A DNA stretch of 38,154 nt from JALYUS01 sp038231255 (GCA_038231255.1 JBBRLR010000034.1:1-38154), one strand, 5' to 3'. Shown: positions 21,958-30,149, counted from the stretch's first letter. Numbers and translations: made by a program. Notes: generated by a model from the sequence alone, not told the origin.

Positions 21958-23826
21958 ATGGCAGACCACGCGGCATACCCACCGATCAAGGATTACGCGC
22001 TGATCGGGGACTGCCACTCGGCCGCCCTGGTTTCTCGCACCGGTTCGATAGACTGGTGCTGCATGCCTCGCTTCGATTCAGCTAGTTGCTTCGGGAGGCT
22101 GCTCGATTGGGAGAGCGGCGGCTATTGCTCCATCGTGCCGGAGGATGGCGGCCATACATCGTTCCGCGAATATCTCGGCGACACGCTCGTCCTGGCGACG
22201 ACGCTCCGTGCCGGGAGCGGCGAGGCGATCCTGTACGACTGCTTCGTCATGCACGCGGGCGGCAAGTTGGAGCCGCGCCTCCAACTGCTGCGCATCGTCG
22301 AGGGAGTCCGCGGGCATGTCTCCTTCCGCCTCCGTATCGCCCCGCGCTTCGATTACGGCGTGCTGGAGCCTTGGATTCGTCACGACGGCATCCGCCTCTA
22401 CAGCGCCATGGGCGGCAACGACGCGCTCGTCATCCAGTCCGACGCCGAACTGTCGCTCCTCAATCGCCACGATCTACACGCCACCTTCACCGTCCGCGCC
22501 GGCGAACGAATCCGCACGTCGCTGACCTATCAGGACCCCGCCAGCCTCGACCGCGACGCACCACAGCGCATCCACGTCGCCGAACTCGACAAACGGCTGA
22601 CCGAGACGATCGAGTGGTGGCGCGAATGGTCGTCGCAGGCGACCCTCGAAGGCCCCGACGGGCCGAGCGTCCTGCGCTCCGCGATCACGCTGAAGGCGCT
22701 CACCAATGCGCCGACGGGCGCGATCATCGCCGCGCCGACGACCTCGCTGCCCGAAACGCCCGGCGGGGAACGTAACTGGGACTACCGTTTCAGTTGGATC
22801 CGGGATTCCAGTTTCAGTGTGCGCTCCCTGACCGACATTGGCTACGTGAGCGAGGCGGACGCCTTTCGCCGCTTCATCCAGCGCGCGGCGGCGGGGAGTG
22901 CGGACAAACTGCAAATCATGTACGGCGTCGGCGGCGAGCGGCGGCTGACCGAACTGACCCTAAGCCATCTCGACGGCTATCAGGGCGCGAAACCGGTGCG
23001 GATCGGCAATGCCGCCTCGGATCAGGTGCAGCTCGATGCCTACGGCGAACTGCTCGACCTCGCGTGGCACTGGCATCTGCGCGGCAGTTCGCCGGACGAC
23101 GATTACTGGCGCTTCATCCTCGACCTCGTGGATGCCGCCGCCGCGCGCTGGAACGAGAAGGATCGCGGCCTGTGGGAGTCGCGCGGCGAGCCGCAGCACT
23201 TCGTCCACTCCAAAGTGATGTGCTGGGCCGCACTCGACCGGGGTATCCGGCTCGCCGAGGAGTGCCTGCGCCAGGCACCGCTCCGCCGCTGGAAGTCCGT
23301 CCGCAACGAGATTCGGACGGCCATCGAGAAGGAGGGGTACGACGAAAAACGCGGCATCTTCGTCCAGGCCTTCGGGTCGCAGTCGCTCGACAGCGCCCTG
23401 CTCCTCCTCCCGAGCGTGGATTTCGTTGCCTGGGACGACCCGCGCATGATCCGCACGACCGACGCGATCCGCGACGCGCTCGACGATCGCGGCATGCTCC
23501 TGCGCTACAAGGTAGACGAGACCAACGACGGCCTGCACGGGCGGGAAGGGACGTTTTTGGCCTGCACCTTCTGGCTGGCGGAATGTTTGGCGCATCAGGG
23601 CCGCTCGGACGACGCCCGCGAGGTCTTCGACCGCGTGGCGTCAACCTGCAACGACCTCGGCCTGTTCGCCGAGGAGTACGATACCCGCGCCCACGAAATG
23701 CTCGGCAACTTCCCGCAGGGACTGACGCATCTCTCGCACATCGCCGCCGCCGTTGCCATCGCCCACGCGAACCACGACGGCGGCGGACCGGCGGCATCGG
23801 TCGAGTTCACTCACCCGCAGCGGTAG
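21958..23826 (+). CDS. GH15 glycoside hydrolase (glucoamylase/trehalase-like)
   Basis: 622 residues, close to the length of bacterial GH15 proteins. The N-terminal beta-sandwich begins YPPIKDYALIGDCHSAALVSRTGSIDWCCMPRFDSASCFGRLLD. The (alpha/alpha)6 barrel shows the signature GGERNWDYRFSWIRDSSFSVRSL and a later EGTFLACTFWLAECLA segment with a candidate catalytic Glu. The family hydrolyses alpha-glucosidic bonds with inversion; this cytosolic subtype (no signal peptide) includes trehalases, so trehalose is as likely as maltodextrin. ATG 21958 follows GGAGGAAT. No other sugar gene is adjacent. Confidence 0.93.
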   Translation: MADHAAYPPIKDYALIGDCHSAALVSRTGSIDWCCMPRFDSASCFGRLLDWESGGYCSIVPEDGGHTSFREYLGDTLVLATTLRAGSGEAILYDCFVMHAGGKLEPRLQLLRIVEGVRGHVSFRLRIAPRFDYGVLEPWIRHDGIRLYSAMGGNDALVIQSDAELSLLNRHDLHATFTVRAGERIRTSLTYQDPASLDRDAPQRIHVAELDKRLTETIEWWREWSSQATLEGPDGPSVLRSAITLKALTNAPTGAIIAAPTTSLPETPGGERNWDYRFSWIRDSSFSVRSLTDIGYVSEADAFRRFIQRAAAGSADKLQIMYGVGGERRLTELTLSHLDGYQGAKPVRIGNAASDQVQLDAYGELLDLAWHWHLRGSSPDDDYWRFILDLVDAAAARWNEKDRGLWESRGEPQHFVHSKVMCWAALDRGIRLAEECLRQAPLRRWKSVRNEIRTAIEKEGYDEKRGIFVQAFGSQSLDSALLLLPSVDFVAWDDPRMIRTTDAIRDALDDRGMLLRYKVDETNDGLHGREGTFLACTFWLAECLAHQGRSDDAREVFDRVASTCNDLGLFAEEYDTRAHEMLGNFPQGLTHLSHIAAAVAIAHANHDGGGPAASVEFTHPQR

Positions 23827-24012
23827 GCCGAGTGACACACGTTGCCGAATCGCGAACCCCTTGTCGCACCTGACGTCAGGCCGGTGATAAACAGGCGTTG
23901 GAAGAGGAAGCACAGCGCGAGCGCCGGCGCTGATCCGCCTTCACGAGAACTGGGGGGGTAGCCGCCCGCGTCGTATCCGCCTACTCCACCGTTCCGTATA
24001 CACCTACCCGCA

Positions 24013-24819
24013 CTAGTATTGCACCGGCGCGATGACGCTTTCCCACCGCACCCACGGTGCGATTTCCAGTGCCTCCCGCATCTCTGTTTCGTTACCGTAG
24101 CGGTCGCGGAGCAATCGCCCTTCGCCCACCAGCCGCAGTTCGTCCACGGTTAAGGGCCACGGGTCGAGCGTCCAGCGGTCGGGCGCGACGAAGGAGAGCG
24201 TCAATGCCGTCGTGCCCTCCGTCATTGGCACGCGGTCCCACCGATAGACGGCGGGGGCGCCCCACTCTGGTACGGGCGTTCCGTAGCAGGCGTGGACGGC
24301 GATCCGATCCCAGATCGTGAAGACAAAGTGCGATTGCCGCAGGGTCGGCGGGCGCACCGCTTCCCGGTATGCCGGCTCGGCAGCAAGGCTCGCGCGGATG
24401 CGGGACTGGAACGCCCGCTCCCGATGCAGGTACGCCGCCACCGCCGCACGCTCCGCCGGGTCATCGGGCGGGCGGTCGTACTGCGAGAATATCCAGACGC
24501 CATGCCGGGAAACGAGCAGCGCGGCGTAGCGACTCTGCGTCAGCATCAGCGGCCCGGCGTCGCGCCACAGGGCAAGATGGTCCGCGCGGCTCAGTTCAAG
24601 ATAGGCGTGCGGCAGACCCGTCGCCGGGTTGAGCGTCGGTGCGATCTCCCATGGCAACATACCGACCTCATGCTGCTCGGCGGCGAGCAAGGTCTCATCG
24701 GCGTGCGGCGGCATCCCGAAGGGAGGTTGCCCCCACGCCCGCCCGACGTCGCCGACCAAGCGGGCATGTGCGGGCTGCCCGATGACCACTATTCCTTCAG
24801 GATGCGCGCGATGCAGCAT
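24013..24819 (-). CDS. DUF3891 family protein
   Basis: 268 residues resembling the uncharacterised DUF3891 family: MLHRAHPEGIVVIGQPAHARLVGDVGRAWG, FGMPPHADETLLAAEQHEVGMLPWE, and LPHAYLELSRADHLALWRDA are the conserved blocks. The repeated His, Asp and Glu residues in these blocks, including an AAEQHEVG segment, recall HD-type metal sites, but no activity is known. ATG 24819 follows AAAGGAA; ATG 24852 would add 11 residues. Divergent from the interrupted comM gene. Confidence 0.75.
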   Translation of the reverse strand: MLHRAHPEGIVVIGQPAHARLVGDVGRAWGQPPFGMPPHADETLLAAEQHEVGMLPWEIAPTLNPATGLPHAYLELSRADHLALWRDAGPLMLTQSRYAALLVSRHGVWIFSQYDRPPDDPAERAAVAAYLHRERAFQSRIRASLAAEPAYREAVRPPTLRQSHFVFTIWDRIAVHACYGTPVPEWGAPAVYRWDRVPMTEGTTALTLSFVAPDRWTLDPWPLTVDELRLVGEGRLLRDRYGNETEMREALEIAPWVRWESVIAPVQY

Positions 24820-24888
24820 TGCGTCGGTTCCTTTCGTATCACCAAGCAACATTGTACAAGCACGACGCTATACGGCCACGGAGTGCGC

Positions 24889-24897
24889 TGCTATACT
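24889..24897 (+). promoter_or_regulatory. Extended -10 promoter of comM
   Basis: TGC-TATACT (24889-24897), an extended -10 element about 48 bases before the comM start; no clear -35 box. Confidence 0.45.
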
Positions 24898-24944
24898 CGC
24901 CGCCGCGTACCGGCAATCCAAACATCCTCAGGGGAGGGCGTACC

Positions 24945-25012
24945 GTGCTCGCCAAAGTGACCAGTTGCGCCCTAATCGGGTTGGACGGCGTGCCGATCAC
25001 CGTCGAGGTGGA
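24945..25012 (+). pseudogene. comM: 5' fragment of comM (Mg-chelatase-like YifB family), cut by an island
   Basis: GTG 24945, preceded by GGGGAGGG, encodes MLAKVTSCALIGLDGVPITVEV, the highly conserved N-terminus of ComM/YifB AAA+ proteins, a branch-migration helicase in natural transformation. The family continues with an Asp-Ile-Ser type segment and a GLPAFTIVGLPD block. Here, after GTC GAG GTG GA (ending 25012), the frame reads KKKRPRRGQ and soon stops (25085), so homology breaks sharply. The rest of comM is absent from the window. The break falls beside the end of a large serine recombinase, as expected of an integration junction. Confidence 0.85.
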
Positions 25013-26646
25013 GAAGAAGAAAAGACCACGGCGGGGTCAGAGATTATTTCGGCCGGAATGTGTCTTCCACTGCTTCGGTGGATGACTTCTTTGATCCTGT
25101 AAAATCGCTGCTGGCGCTTCCCCCGTTCGGGGAGGGGCTCGATAACGATTGCGGAAAAAAGGCTGCTTAATATGGCGTGCTGCGCGATGGCGGGAACGGC
25201 GAGGAAGTCGTCGGCGGTAAGCGAGCGCGCGTTAGCGAGGATCGCGATCACCTCCTCGTCGGGGCCACCGACTTGGACATGCCGGGCGATCTCACCTTGC
25301 GTACGGGAGCGATTCACCGCAAGTTTCTCGAGACGCTCGCGCAGTATCGGCGTCGGCCCCATAGTCTCGATAATGTCCAATAGGTTGCGCTCACGCGTAT
25401 CCAACTCAGCGACTTGCTGTTCGAGCTTCTCCTGGTACTCATCCCGCACGGGGGCATTGGCAAGTTCGGTCAGTTGGTCCCAGAGTTTCGCCGCGAACTC
25501 GCGAAACAGCGGCCACACGAGGGCGTGCGCGGCATCGTCATGGAGACGAATGCGGCTCGTGCATGAGCGAATGGCGGTCGGATCGTGGGATCGCTTGCAC
25601 CGCCACAGGGCCTCCACGCTACGCTCCCCCGACCGCGCGCTCCTGACGAGTGTCCCGCCGCATTCAGCACACTTAAGGACGCCGCTGAACGCATACGGCA
25701 TCCCGTTGCGGCTGTTGACCGTCCGGGGACATTGCTTCGAGCGTCGCTCACGCATACGCTGGGCGGCATCGAAGGTGGGCCGATCGATGATACACAGGTC
25801 AGGAAAAGTTCGGATGATCGGTTCGCGGTCCCTTGTCCAACGGCTCTGGTTCTTTGCCCCCCAGGTCCAGAGCCCGGTGAGGAGCTCGTTCTTGAGGATA
25901 TGATAGACTGCCGCCTGCGTCCACCGGCAGCGTTCGCCTTTCTCGATTGTCTTTTCGCTGACCGTGATGCGCTTCAACGCATAATATGGGACGTTACACT
26001 CATTGAGCGCCCCTGCGATCACGGGGGCGCCCTCGCCGGCAAGGTATCGTCTGAAGATGTCATGGACAACCTCGGCCTGCTCAGGATCGACAACAAAGCC
26101 CTGATGGCTCCGTCCCGTCGGGCCGATTTTCGGTTCGAGACGATAGCCATAGGAAAGGGTGCGAGCGGTCACATACGGCAGCATCTCCATCATGTCGTAT
26201 TTGCCGCGGGCAGTACGCCGGACGATGCTCTCCCGCTCGCGCGCATCCAATATGTGGCGCATACTCGCCAGCATTGTGTCGTCCGCATTTGAAAAATCAG
26301 TATCGCCATTCGAGGTCGTCAGGATCACATCGCTGATGAAGCACAGTCTCGCGAACCCACCCCACTTCTCACCGAACTCATCGCGCATTAGGCGCGACTG
26401 CTCGGCGACGATGACCTGCGCGACCTCGCCATCTGTGATATTCGCAACAAGGCGCTGATATTCGGGACGATCGACGTGGCTTCCGGTAAATGATCCCTCG
26501 TCATACAAACGCACCTCGAGGCCAGGCTTCGCGAGCGAGGCGAGCGCGCGCTGTGCGTCGAGCGACGTGCCGAGGGTCTGCTCGTCGGTCGAGACGCGGG
26601 TGTAGAGAGCGGCGATACTCTTTTGTTTCGGTCGTGGTTCTAGCAT
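24997..26646 (-). CDS. Large serine recombinase (site-specific integrase)
   Basis: 549 residues. The N-terminal resolvase/invertase catalytic domain has AALYTRVSTDEQ with nucleophile Ser19 and EQSRLMRD further on. The recombinase domain follows (about 165-280, GYRLEPK...VVHDIFRRYLAG). A zinc ribbon has LKCAECGGTLV and a second Cys pair around RCKRSHDPTAIRSC; a coiled coil (about 405-445) and C-terminal DNA-binding part complete the protein. This is the architecture of phage and island integrases that act on short att sites. ATG 26646 follows AGGTGAG; TTG 26649 is an alternative. The gene lies at the left edge of the island, its 3' end touching the comM junction. Confidence 0.95.
   Translation of the reverse strand: MLEPRPKQKSIAALYTRVSTDEQTLGTSLDAQRALASLAKPGLEVRLYDEGSFTGSHVDRPEYQRLVANITDGEVAQVIVAEQSRLMRDEFGEKWGGFARLCFISDVILTTSNGDTDFSNADDTMLASMRHILDARERESIVRRTARGKYDMMEMLPYVTARTLSYGYRLEPKIGPTGRSHQGFVVDPEQAEVVHDIFRRYLAGEGAPVIAGALNECNVPYYALKRITVSEKTIEKGERCRWTQAAVYHILKNELLTGLWTWGAKNQSRWTRDREPIIRTFPDLCIIDRPTFDAAQRMRERRSKQCPRTVNSRNGMPYAFSGVLKCAECGGTLVRSARSGERSVEALWRCKRSHDPTAIRSCTSRIRLHDDAAHALVWPLFREFAAKLWDQLTELANAPVRDEYQEKLEQQVAELDTRERNLLDIIETMGPTPILRERLEKLAVNRSRTQGEIARHVQVGGPDEEVIAILANARSLTADDFLAVPAIAQHAILSSLFSAIVIEPLPERGKRQQRFYRIKEVIHRSSGRHIPAEIISDPAVVFSSSPPRR
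25001..25013. other. Probable attL junction of the island in comM
   Basis: Similarity to comM ends within CGTCGAGGTGGAG (25001-25013). The serine recombinase gene stops at 24997-24999 on the opposite strand, so its last few codons lie in host-derived sequence. The exact crossover dinucleotide cannot be set without attR or an empty site. Confidence 0.65.
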
Positions 26647-26781
26647 CAACTGCTCACCTATTACCGACGATTACGCAAGCAAATGACGGTCCCGTGCTGC
26701 CATCATACGGTCCGTATAGAGTCTCCGTCCACCTCCTGTCATGCCATTGCCACGGAGGCAATGCGAATATCTGTTCTCCTC

Positions 26782-26810
26782 TTGACGCGTTGACGTGACC
26801 GTGGTACACT
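26782..26810 (+). promoter_or_regulatory. Promoter of the island's rightward genes
   Basis: TTGACG (26782-26787), a 17-base spacer and TACACT (26805-26810), about 75 bases before the small HTH gene. It is divergent from the recombinase gene. Confidence 0.65.
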
Positions 26811-26885
26811 GAGCGTAGCGCGCTCTTTCGCACCCCCCTCACAACCCCCCTATAGATTGCCGGATACCCGGCAGGAGTTACGCCT

Positions 26886-27092
26886 ATGTTTTCCATCACG
26901 GAGGCCTCGTTCGCACTGCGGGAGCGCGGCATTAACGCCTCTCCTGCGACGCTCAAACGCCTGTTGCGCGTTGGAGTCCTCGCCCGCCCGGCCCTTGTCG
27001 GTGGACATCACGTCTGGACGGCCGCTGATCTCCTCGAGGTTGAGCATCGCATCCTCGGCTACCGCGCGGGCCTGAACCGCCGAGCCGCCTAA
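26886..27092 (+). CDS. Small MerR/excisionase-like HTH protein
   Basis: 68 residues: MFSITEASFALRERGINASPATLKRLLRVGVLARPALVGGHHVWTAADLLEVEHRILGYRAGL. The pattern of a helix-turn-helix followed by a wing with GGHHVWTAADL resembles MerR-type and phage excisionase domains. ATG 26886 has AGGAG eight bases upstream. Next to a serine integrase and divergent from it, it may be the recombination directionality factor or an early regulator; that assignment is inference. Confidence 0.6.
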   Translation: MFSITEASFALRERGINASPATLKRLLRVGVLARPALVGGHHVWTAADLLEVEHRILGYRAGLNRRAA

Positions 27093-27199
27093 CTGCCCTA
27101 TGCGCCGCCTCGGCGCAGTTCTCGACGCCCTCCCCGGGCTTCATGACACCGATCGCACGCCGCATAGCGGCCCTCGCACCCCCGGAGAACCACCCCAAC

Positions 27200-27544
27200 A
27201 TGTCCCAACAAGCCACCCTGCCCCGCGTCTCGATCACGCCCGAAATCTACGCTGCCCTCGATGCCGACACGCAAATCGGGCCGCTCGTCGCCGGAAATGT
27301 CGTCGATGCGTACACGCTTGTCGCGCTCGCCGCCCCCGTTCTCGGTTGGGTTGTGGATGACGCGGGTGCGCCCGTCATCCATTCGCCCGACGGCGCGCAG
27401 GCGATTGCCGTCCGGCGCGATGGTCAGGTCCGCGCCTTCGGTTTCCCGACTGCGGACGCCCTCGATCTGCTTCATTCGGTGCAGGCGCGTTTTATGGCCG
27501 CCGCCTTGGTGGACGATGTCGCGAATGAGCAGAACCTCGTTTAG
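27200..27544 (+). CDS. Island protein of unknown function
   Basis: 114 residues from ATG 27200 (ATG 27143 would add 19). Mixed alpha/beta sequence with ITPEIYAALDADTQIGPLVAGNVVDAYTLVALAAPVLGWVVDDAGAPVIHSPDG, ending in a helical segment. No family recognised. It lies in a run of same-strand island genes behind the promoter at 26782. Ribosome site weak in both start options. Confidence 0.5.
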   Translation: MSQQATLPRVSITPEIYAALDADTQIGPLVAGNVVDAYTLVALAAPVLGWVVDDAGAPVIHSPDGAQAIAVRRDGQVRAFGFPTADALDLLHSVQARFMAAALVDDVANEQNLV

Positions 27545-27656
27545 CTCCCCCAATCCGCTCGGTCGCGCGTGTGGCCGAGCACCCCCCTCCTTACTCGTTA
27601 GGCGACGACGCATCACGCGCCGACTCGCACCCCCCACAAGATGGAGTACCGTTCCC

Positions 27657-28328
27657 ATGCTGCAGTCCCTCACCCCCACGCAAGCATTCCCCGCCTCGCT
27701 CCTGACCGCTACCGCGCCCGTTGTTACTCCCGTTCGTTCCGAAGACGCTGCTCATCACCTGCTCCCGCCTATTCTCGGCACGTTCGTCGAGGTCCGCACG
27801 CGCGCCGTCGGCGTTGACGAATCAGGACCGCTCCTCTACGCGATCTCCGCATTGCCTGGCGGGCGGCCGATCTACATCGGCGCGACCGCAGAGGAGTTAT
27901 CGGAACGACTGCGGAAACACGCATCGAAAAGGAAGCCCCGCGCTGACATCGGGTATTTTTCGCGCCTCTGCGAGGTCTCCGCTGGTCGTGACCGGTGGCT
28001 CGTCGCGGCCGCTCCGCCTGCTTCTTACGCGGCGTTCGCGGCCGACGCCTTGACGGAAATACGCGACCTCGTTCTGGAGCAGGGGCGGCTCAAGCGCGGC
28101 CTGGCGGCGCGCATTGAAACCTTGCTCGCCGATCCGATGCGATGGGTGCAGCACACGAACGTCGTCGAATGGCTCCTCGTTGCCGTCCTCTCTCCTCGAG
28201 CGAACATCAAAGGCTGTGTTTATGGATTTGCCGGTCGCGTGACGCGGCCCGTGGACCTGCTGCAGGCGTTTTCGGCGATGGTCGGGAGAGCCGAACGTCG
28301 CTCTGCTGCCGCAGCCGTGGCCGCGTGA
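27657..28328 (+). CDS. GIY-YIG-like protein
   Basis: 223 residues. Around residues 58-85, LLYAISALPGGRPIYIGATAEELSERLRKHASKRK fits the GIY-YIG nuclease pattern: YAI, about ten residues, YIG, then a helix with Arg and His. The remainder is helical with no recognised domain. Start ATG 27657 is preceded by ATGGAGTA; the next gene overlaps its stop by four bases (GTGA), so translation is coupled. A nuclease role is inferred from the motif only; the catalytic Glu is not certain. Confidence 0.6.
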   Translation: MLQSLTPTQAFPASLLTATAPVVTPVRSEDAAHHLLPPILGTFVEVRTRAVGVDESGPLLYAISALPGGRPIYIGATAEELSERLRKHASKRKPRADIGYFSRLCEVSAGRDRWLVAAAPPASYAAFAADALTEIRDLVLEQGRLKRGLAARIETLLADPMRWVQHTNVVEWLLVAVLSPRANIKGCVYGFAGRVTRPVDLLQAFSAMVGRAERRSAAAAVAA

Positions 28329-29641
28329 GCGAGTTTGTCGCTGTGCTACTGGAGGCCGCGGAGGCGACGCCTTGCGTGGAGGTGGCGCTCGAGGAGTGGG
28401 AGTGCCCTCCTTCGTCGGTCAGCGGTTGCGGGCGCTCCTCGGCTGCGCCTGCGGTGCGTCCTCCCGCCCCCTCTTTTGGGGGCAGAAACTTTTGCGCGAC
28501 GGACGGACGATACCTCGATAAAGCGGGTTACTGGAGGTTGGCCGACGGTCGCCGCGAACACACCGTCAGGGCGGAGATTCTGCTCGGGAGAAAGCTCTAC
28601 TGGTTCGAGATTGTTCATCACATTGATGGCTCGAGATGCAACGATCTGAGCAACTTGGCGGTGCTCACGAGACGCGAGCATGTTCTGCTGCACAATAAGG
28701 GTGATGACGGGGTTTTGGGCGGGTGGCTTTTACGCCGTCAGGAAGCCGTAGAGTCCGATGAGGAAAGCGCGAAAAACCTTGGACTAACAGGCGGTCGGAG
28801 TTTTGATCGCCTGCGCGACGATTGGGCGCTCGAAAAACAGCATAAAATGCTCGGCGATCCGGCCAATCTGGAGGCGATCGCGCGGGTGTTTGGGGTCGTC
28901 ACGCCGCTCGTTTTCGATGAGGGCCGTGATCGCACCGCTCCGTTCGCGGGCGTCGTGGCCCCATACGGCCCCGCATGGTTCGCGCGCGGGGCGGACGGAT
29001 GGGTTTATATGACCGACTCCGTCGCGGGGCCGGTCGGGCTGACGCTCCCGGAGGTGTTCGCGTCGGTGCGGTTGGGCGGCGCGATGCCGAGTGACGAGGA
29101 CGAATGGGGACGGGTGGCGAGCGCGACAATGGCGACGCTGCTGCTGTTCGAGGCCGGAATCCTCCCGCGAGAGGAGCTGCCGTCTGTCCCGTTGCCCGCC
29201 CTCCCGCCACGCGCAACGCCGCAACAATGGGAGGCGTGGGGGGCGCTGAGGCTCCTGTTCGCGTGTCGATGGTCGGTCTATCCCGGCTGTCCGATCGCCG
29301 TCACGAAGGGCTTTTTCGGTGCGTGGGCGGGCCTGCCCGAGAGCACGGCGGCCTTGGCCGTGACGCGGTTTCTGGAACAATCAATCGTCGATCTCGTCGC
29401 CGTTCGCCCCGGCGCACCGGGCAGGCGAGGCATGCGGCTGTTTCTGCCCGCGGGCGCCAGTCCGCCTGCCGAATGGCAGCATCGGTTCGCGGCGGACATC
29501 GACCGGGCAATCCCGCAACGTTTGGCCCTGATCGGGCGTCGGCAAAAACCGCCGGCAGCGGTGAAGGTAATCGCGAAGCGGCGGCGGAAGATGCGGCGCG
29601 CGAAACTCGCCCCGGCCACGCGACGGGTGAAGGAGGCGTGA
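28325..29641 (+). CDS. HNH endonuclease with a long C-terminal extension
   Basis: 438 residues. An HNH domain is clear around residues 65-125: RYLDKAGYWRLADGRREHTVRAEILLGRKLYWFEIVHHIDGSRCNDLSNLAVLTRREHVLLHN, with paired His at VHHIDG, Asn in DLSNL and a final His. It resembles phage HNH_3-type homing nucleases. The C-terminal 300 residues are of unknown type and include a helical block LFACRWSVYPGCPIAVTKGFFGAWAGLPESTAALAVTRFLEQSIV that looks like a winged-helix or primase-associated module, and a very basic tail (KRRRKMRRAK). The GTG start overlaps the previous stop. The stop codon lies inside the palindrome at 29636. Confidence 0.75.
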   Translation: MSEFVAVLLEAAEATPCVEVALEEWECPPSSVSGCGRSSAAPAVRPPAPSFGGRNFCATDGRYLDKAGYWRLADGRREHTVRAEILLGRKLYWFEIVHHIDGSRCNDLSNLAVLTRREHVLLHNKGDDGVLGGWLLRRQEAVESDEESAKNLGLTGGRSFDRLRDDWALEKQHKMLGDPANLEAIARVFGVVTPLVFDEGRDRTAPFAGVVAPYGPAWFARGADGWVYMTDSVAGPVGLTLPEVFASVRLGGAMPSDEDEWGRVASATMATLLLFEAGILPREELPSVPLPALPPRATPQQWEAWGALRLLFACRWSVYPGCPIAVTKGFFGAWAGLPESTAALAVTRFLEQSIVDLVAVRPGAPGRRGMRLFLPAGASPPAEWQHRFAADIDRAIPQRLALIGRRQKPPAAVKVIAKRRRKMRRAKLAPATRRVKEA

Positions 29642-29655
29642 AACATGTTTCACGC
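29636..29655. other. 20-bp perfect palindrome with permuted parS half-sites
   Basis: GCGTGAAACATGTTTCACGC reads identically on both strands. Its core GTGAAACA|TGTTTCAC contains the two half-sites of the ParB site parS (TGTTTCAC|GTGAAACA) in swapped order. It covers the stop codon of the HNH gene, between it and the convergent RHH gene. A ParB-like protein is not seen in the window. Confidence 0.7.
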
Positions 29656-29682
29656 GGTAGGTGCCACGCAGCCTGGGGGTGT

Positions 29683-29916
29683 CTACGGCCGCCGCTCGGG
29701 CGTCCGTTCCGGCGTCCTCACAATCGTTATTCCAGACCGCGAAATCTCTCGCTGATGTTGTTCCGCCACGCCCCTCATCAATCGCACCAGTTGTGCGTTG
29801 ATCGACCTTCCCTCGTATTTGGCGTACACCCGAAACGCCTCATATACCTCCTTGTCGACGCGCAGCACAAACCGCACCTCTTCAGATTTCGCGTCACCGT
29901 CGTCACTGTCGCTCAT
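29683..29916 (-). CDS. Arc-like ribbon-helix-helix repressor
   Basis: 77 residues. EVRFVLRVDKEVYEAFRVYAKYEGRSINAQLVRLMRGVAEQH gives a beta strand, helix A and helix B of the Arc/MetJ ribbon-helix-helix fold, with acidic N-terminal and Pro/Arg C-terminal tails. ATG 29916 follows GGAGGA. Its promoter is a consensus TTGACA-N17-TATAAT overlapping TGACATCA repeats, so autoregulation is very likely, as for phage Arc and for antitoxins. No toxin-like gene is adjacent on its own strand. Confidence 0.8.
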   Translation of the reverse strand: MSDSDDGDAKSEEVRFVLRVDKEVYEAFRVYAKYEGRSINAQLVRLMRGVAEQHQREISRSGITIVRTPERTPERRP

Positions 29917-29950
29917 GTGATTCCTCCATGGTGATTGGTCGATGCCTCAC

Positions 29951-30061
29951 TGACATCATGATAACACCGTGTCGCGGATCGTGACGACACTGTGATGACA
30001 TCAAGAAGATGCCGTTTTGTCATTATAAACGCTTGACTTCTTGATGTCAAAATGATATTAT
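29951..30061. promoter_or_regulatory. Overlapping divergent promoters with repeated operators
   Basis: Minus strand: TTGACA (30050-30045), exactly 17 bases, TATAAT (30027-30022), fully consensus, driving the RHH gene. Plus strand: TTGACT (30033-30038), 17 bases, TATTAT (30056-30061), driving the WYL-like gene. The octamer TGACATCA occurs at 29951-29958 and 29996-30003 and inverted at 30042-30049. A 13-bp perfect inverted repeat (29996-30008 with 30037-30049) encloses the minus -10 box and overlaps both -35 boxes. Binding at 30042 would cover both promoters at once. Confidence 0.85.
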
Positions 30062-30149
30062 ACACTTGTGGTTGGGGGATGTCTTCGATCACAAGAATGC
30101 CCCGCCGGTGGTTAGACTGGCGAGGCGGCAACCAGAGGGAGTTGACCCA

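Larger units (their letters stand above)
26828..27635 (+). repeat. Recurrent C-rich leader motif before island genes
   Basis: The motif TCGCACCCCC(C) occurs at 26828-26838, 27174-27183 and 27625-27635, with a variant GAGCACCCCCC at 27577-27587. Each copy lies in the leader of one of the three successive genes starting at 26886, 27200 and 27657. The strand and position are constant, which suggests a shared signal or C-rich RNA element. Confidence 0.55.

Noticed and set aside
22794..23873. 359-codon plus-strand open frame
   Set aside because: Frame-shifted shadow of the GH15 gene, extremely Arg/Pro-rich.
24945..25085. Intact small 46-codon gene
   Set aside because: The first 22 residues are the comM N-terminus and the rest is unrelated basic sequence, so it is a truncated comM, not a gene in its own right.
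26828..27635. CRISPR array
   Set aside because: The C-rich repeats are only about 11 bases, irregularly spaced and separated by genes. No array or cas gene was seen anywhere in the window.
28466..28483. Perfect GCCCCC/GGGGGC hairpin as terminator
   Set aside because: It lies inside the HNH coding frame and lacks a T run; it is noted only as local structure.
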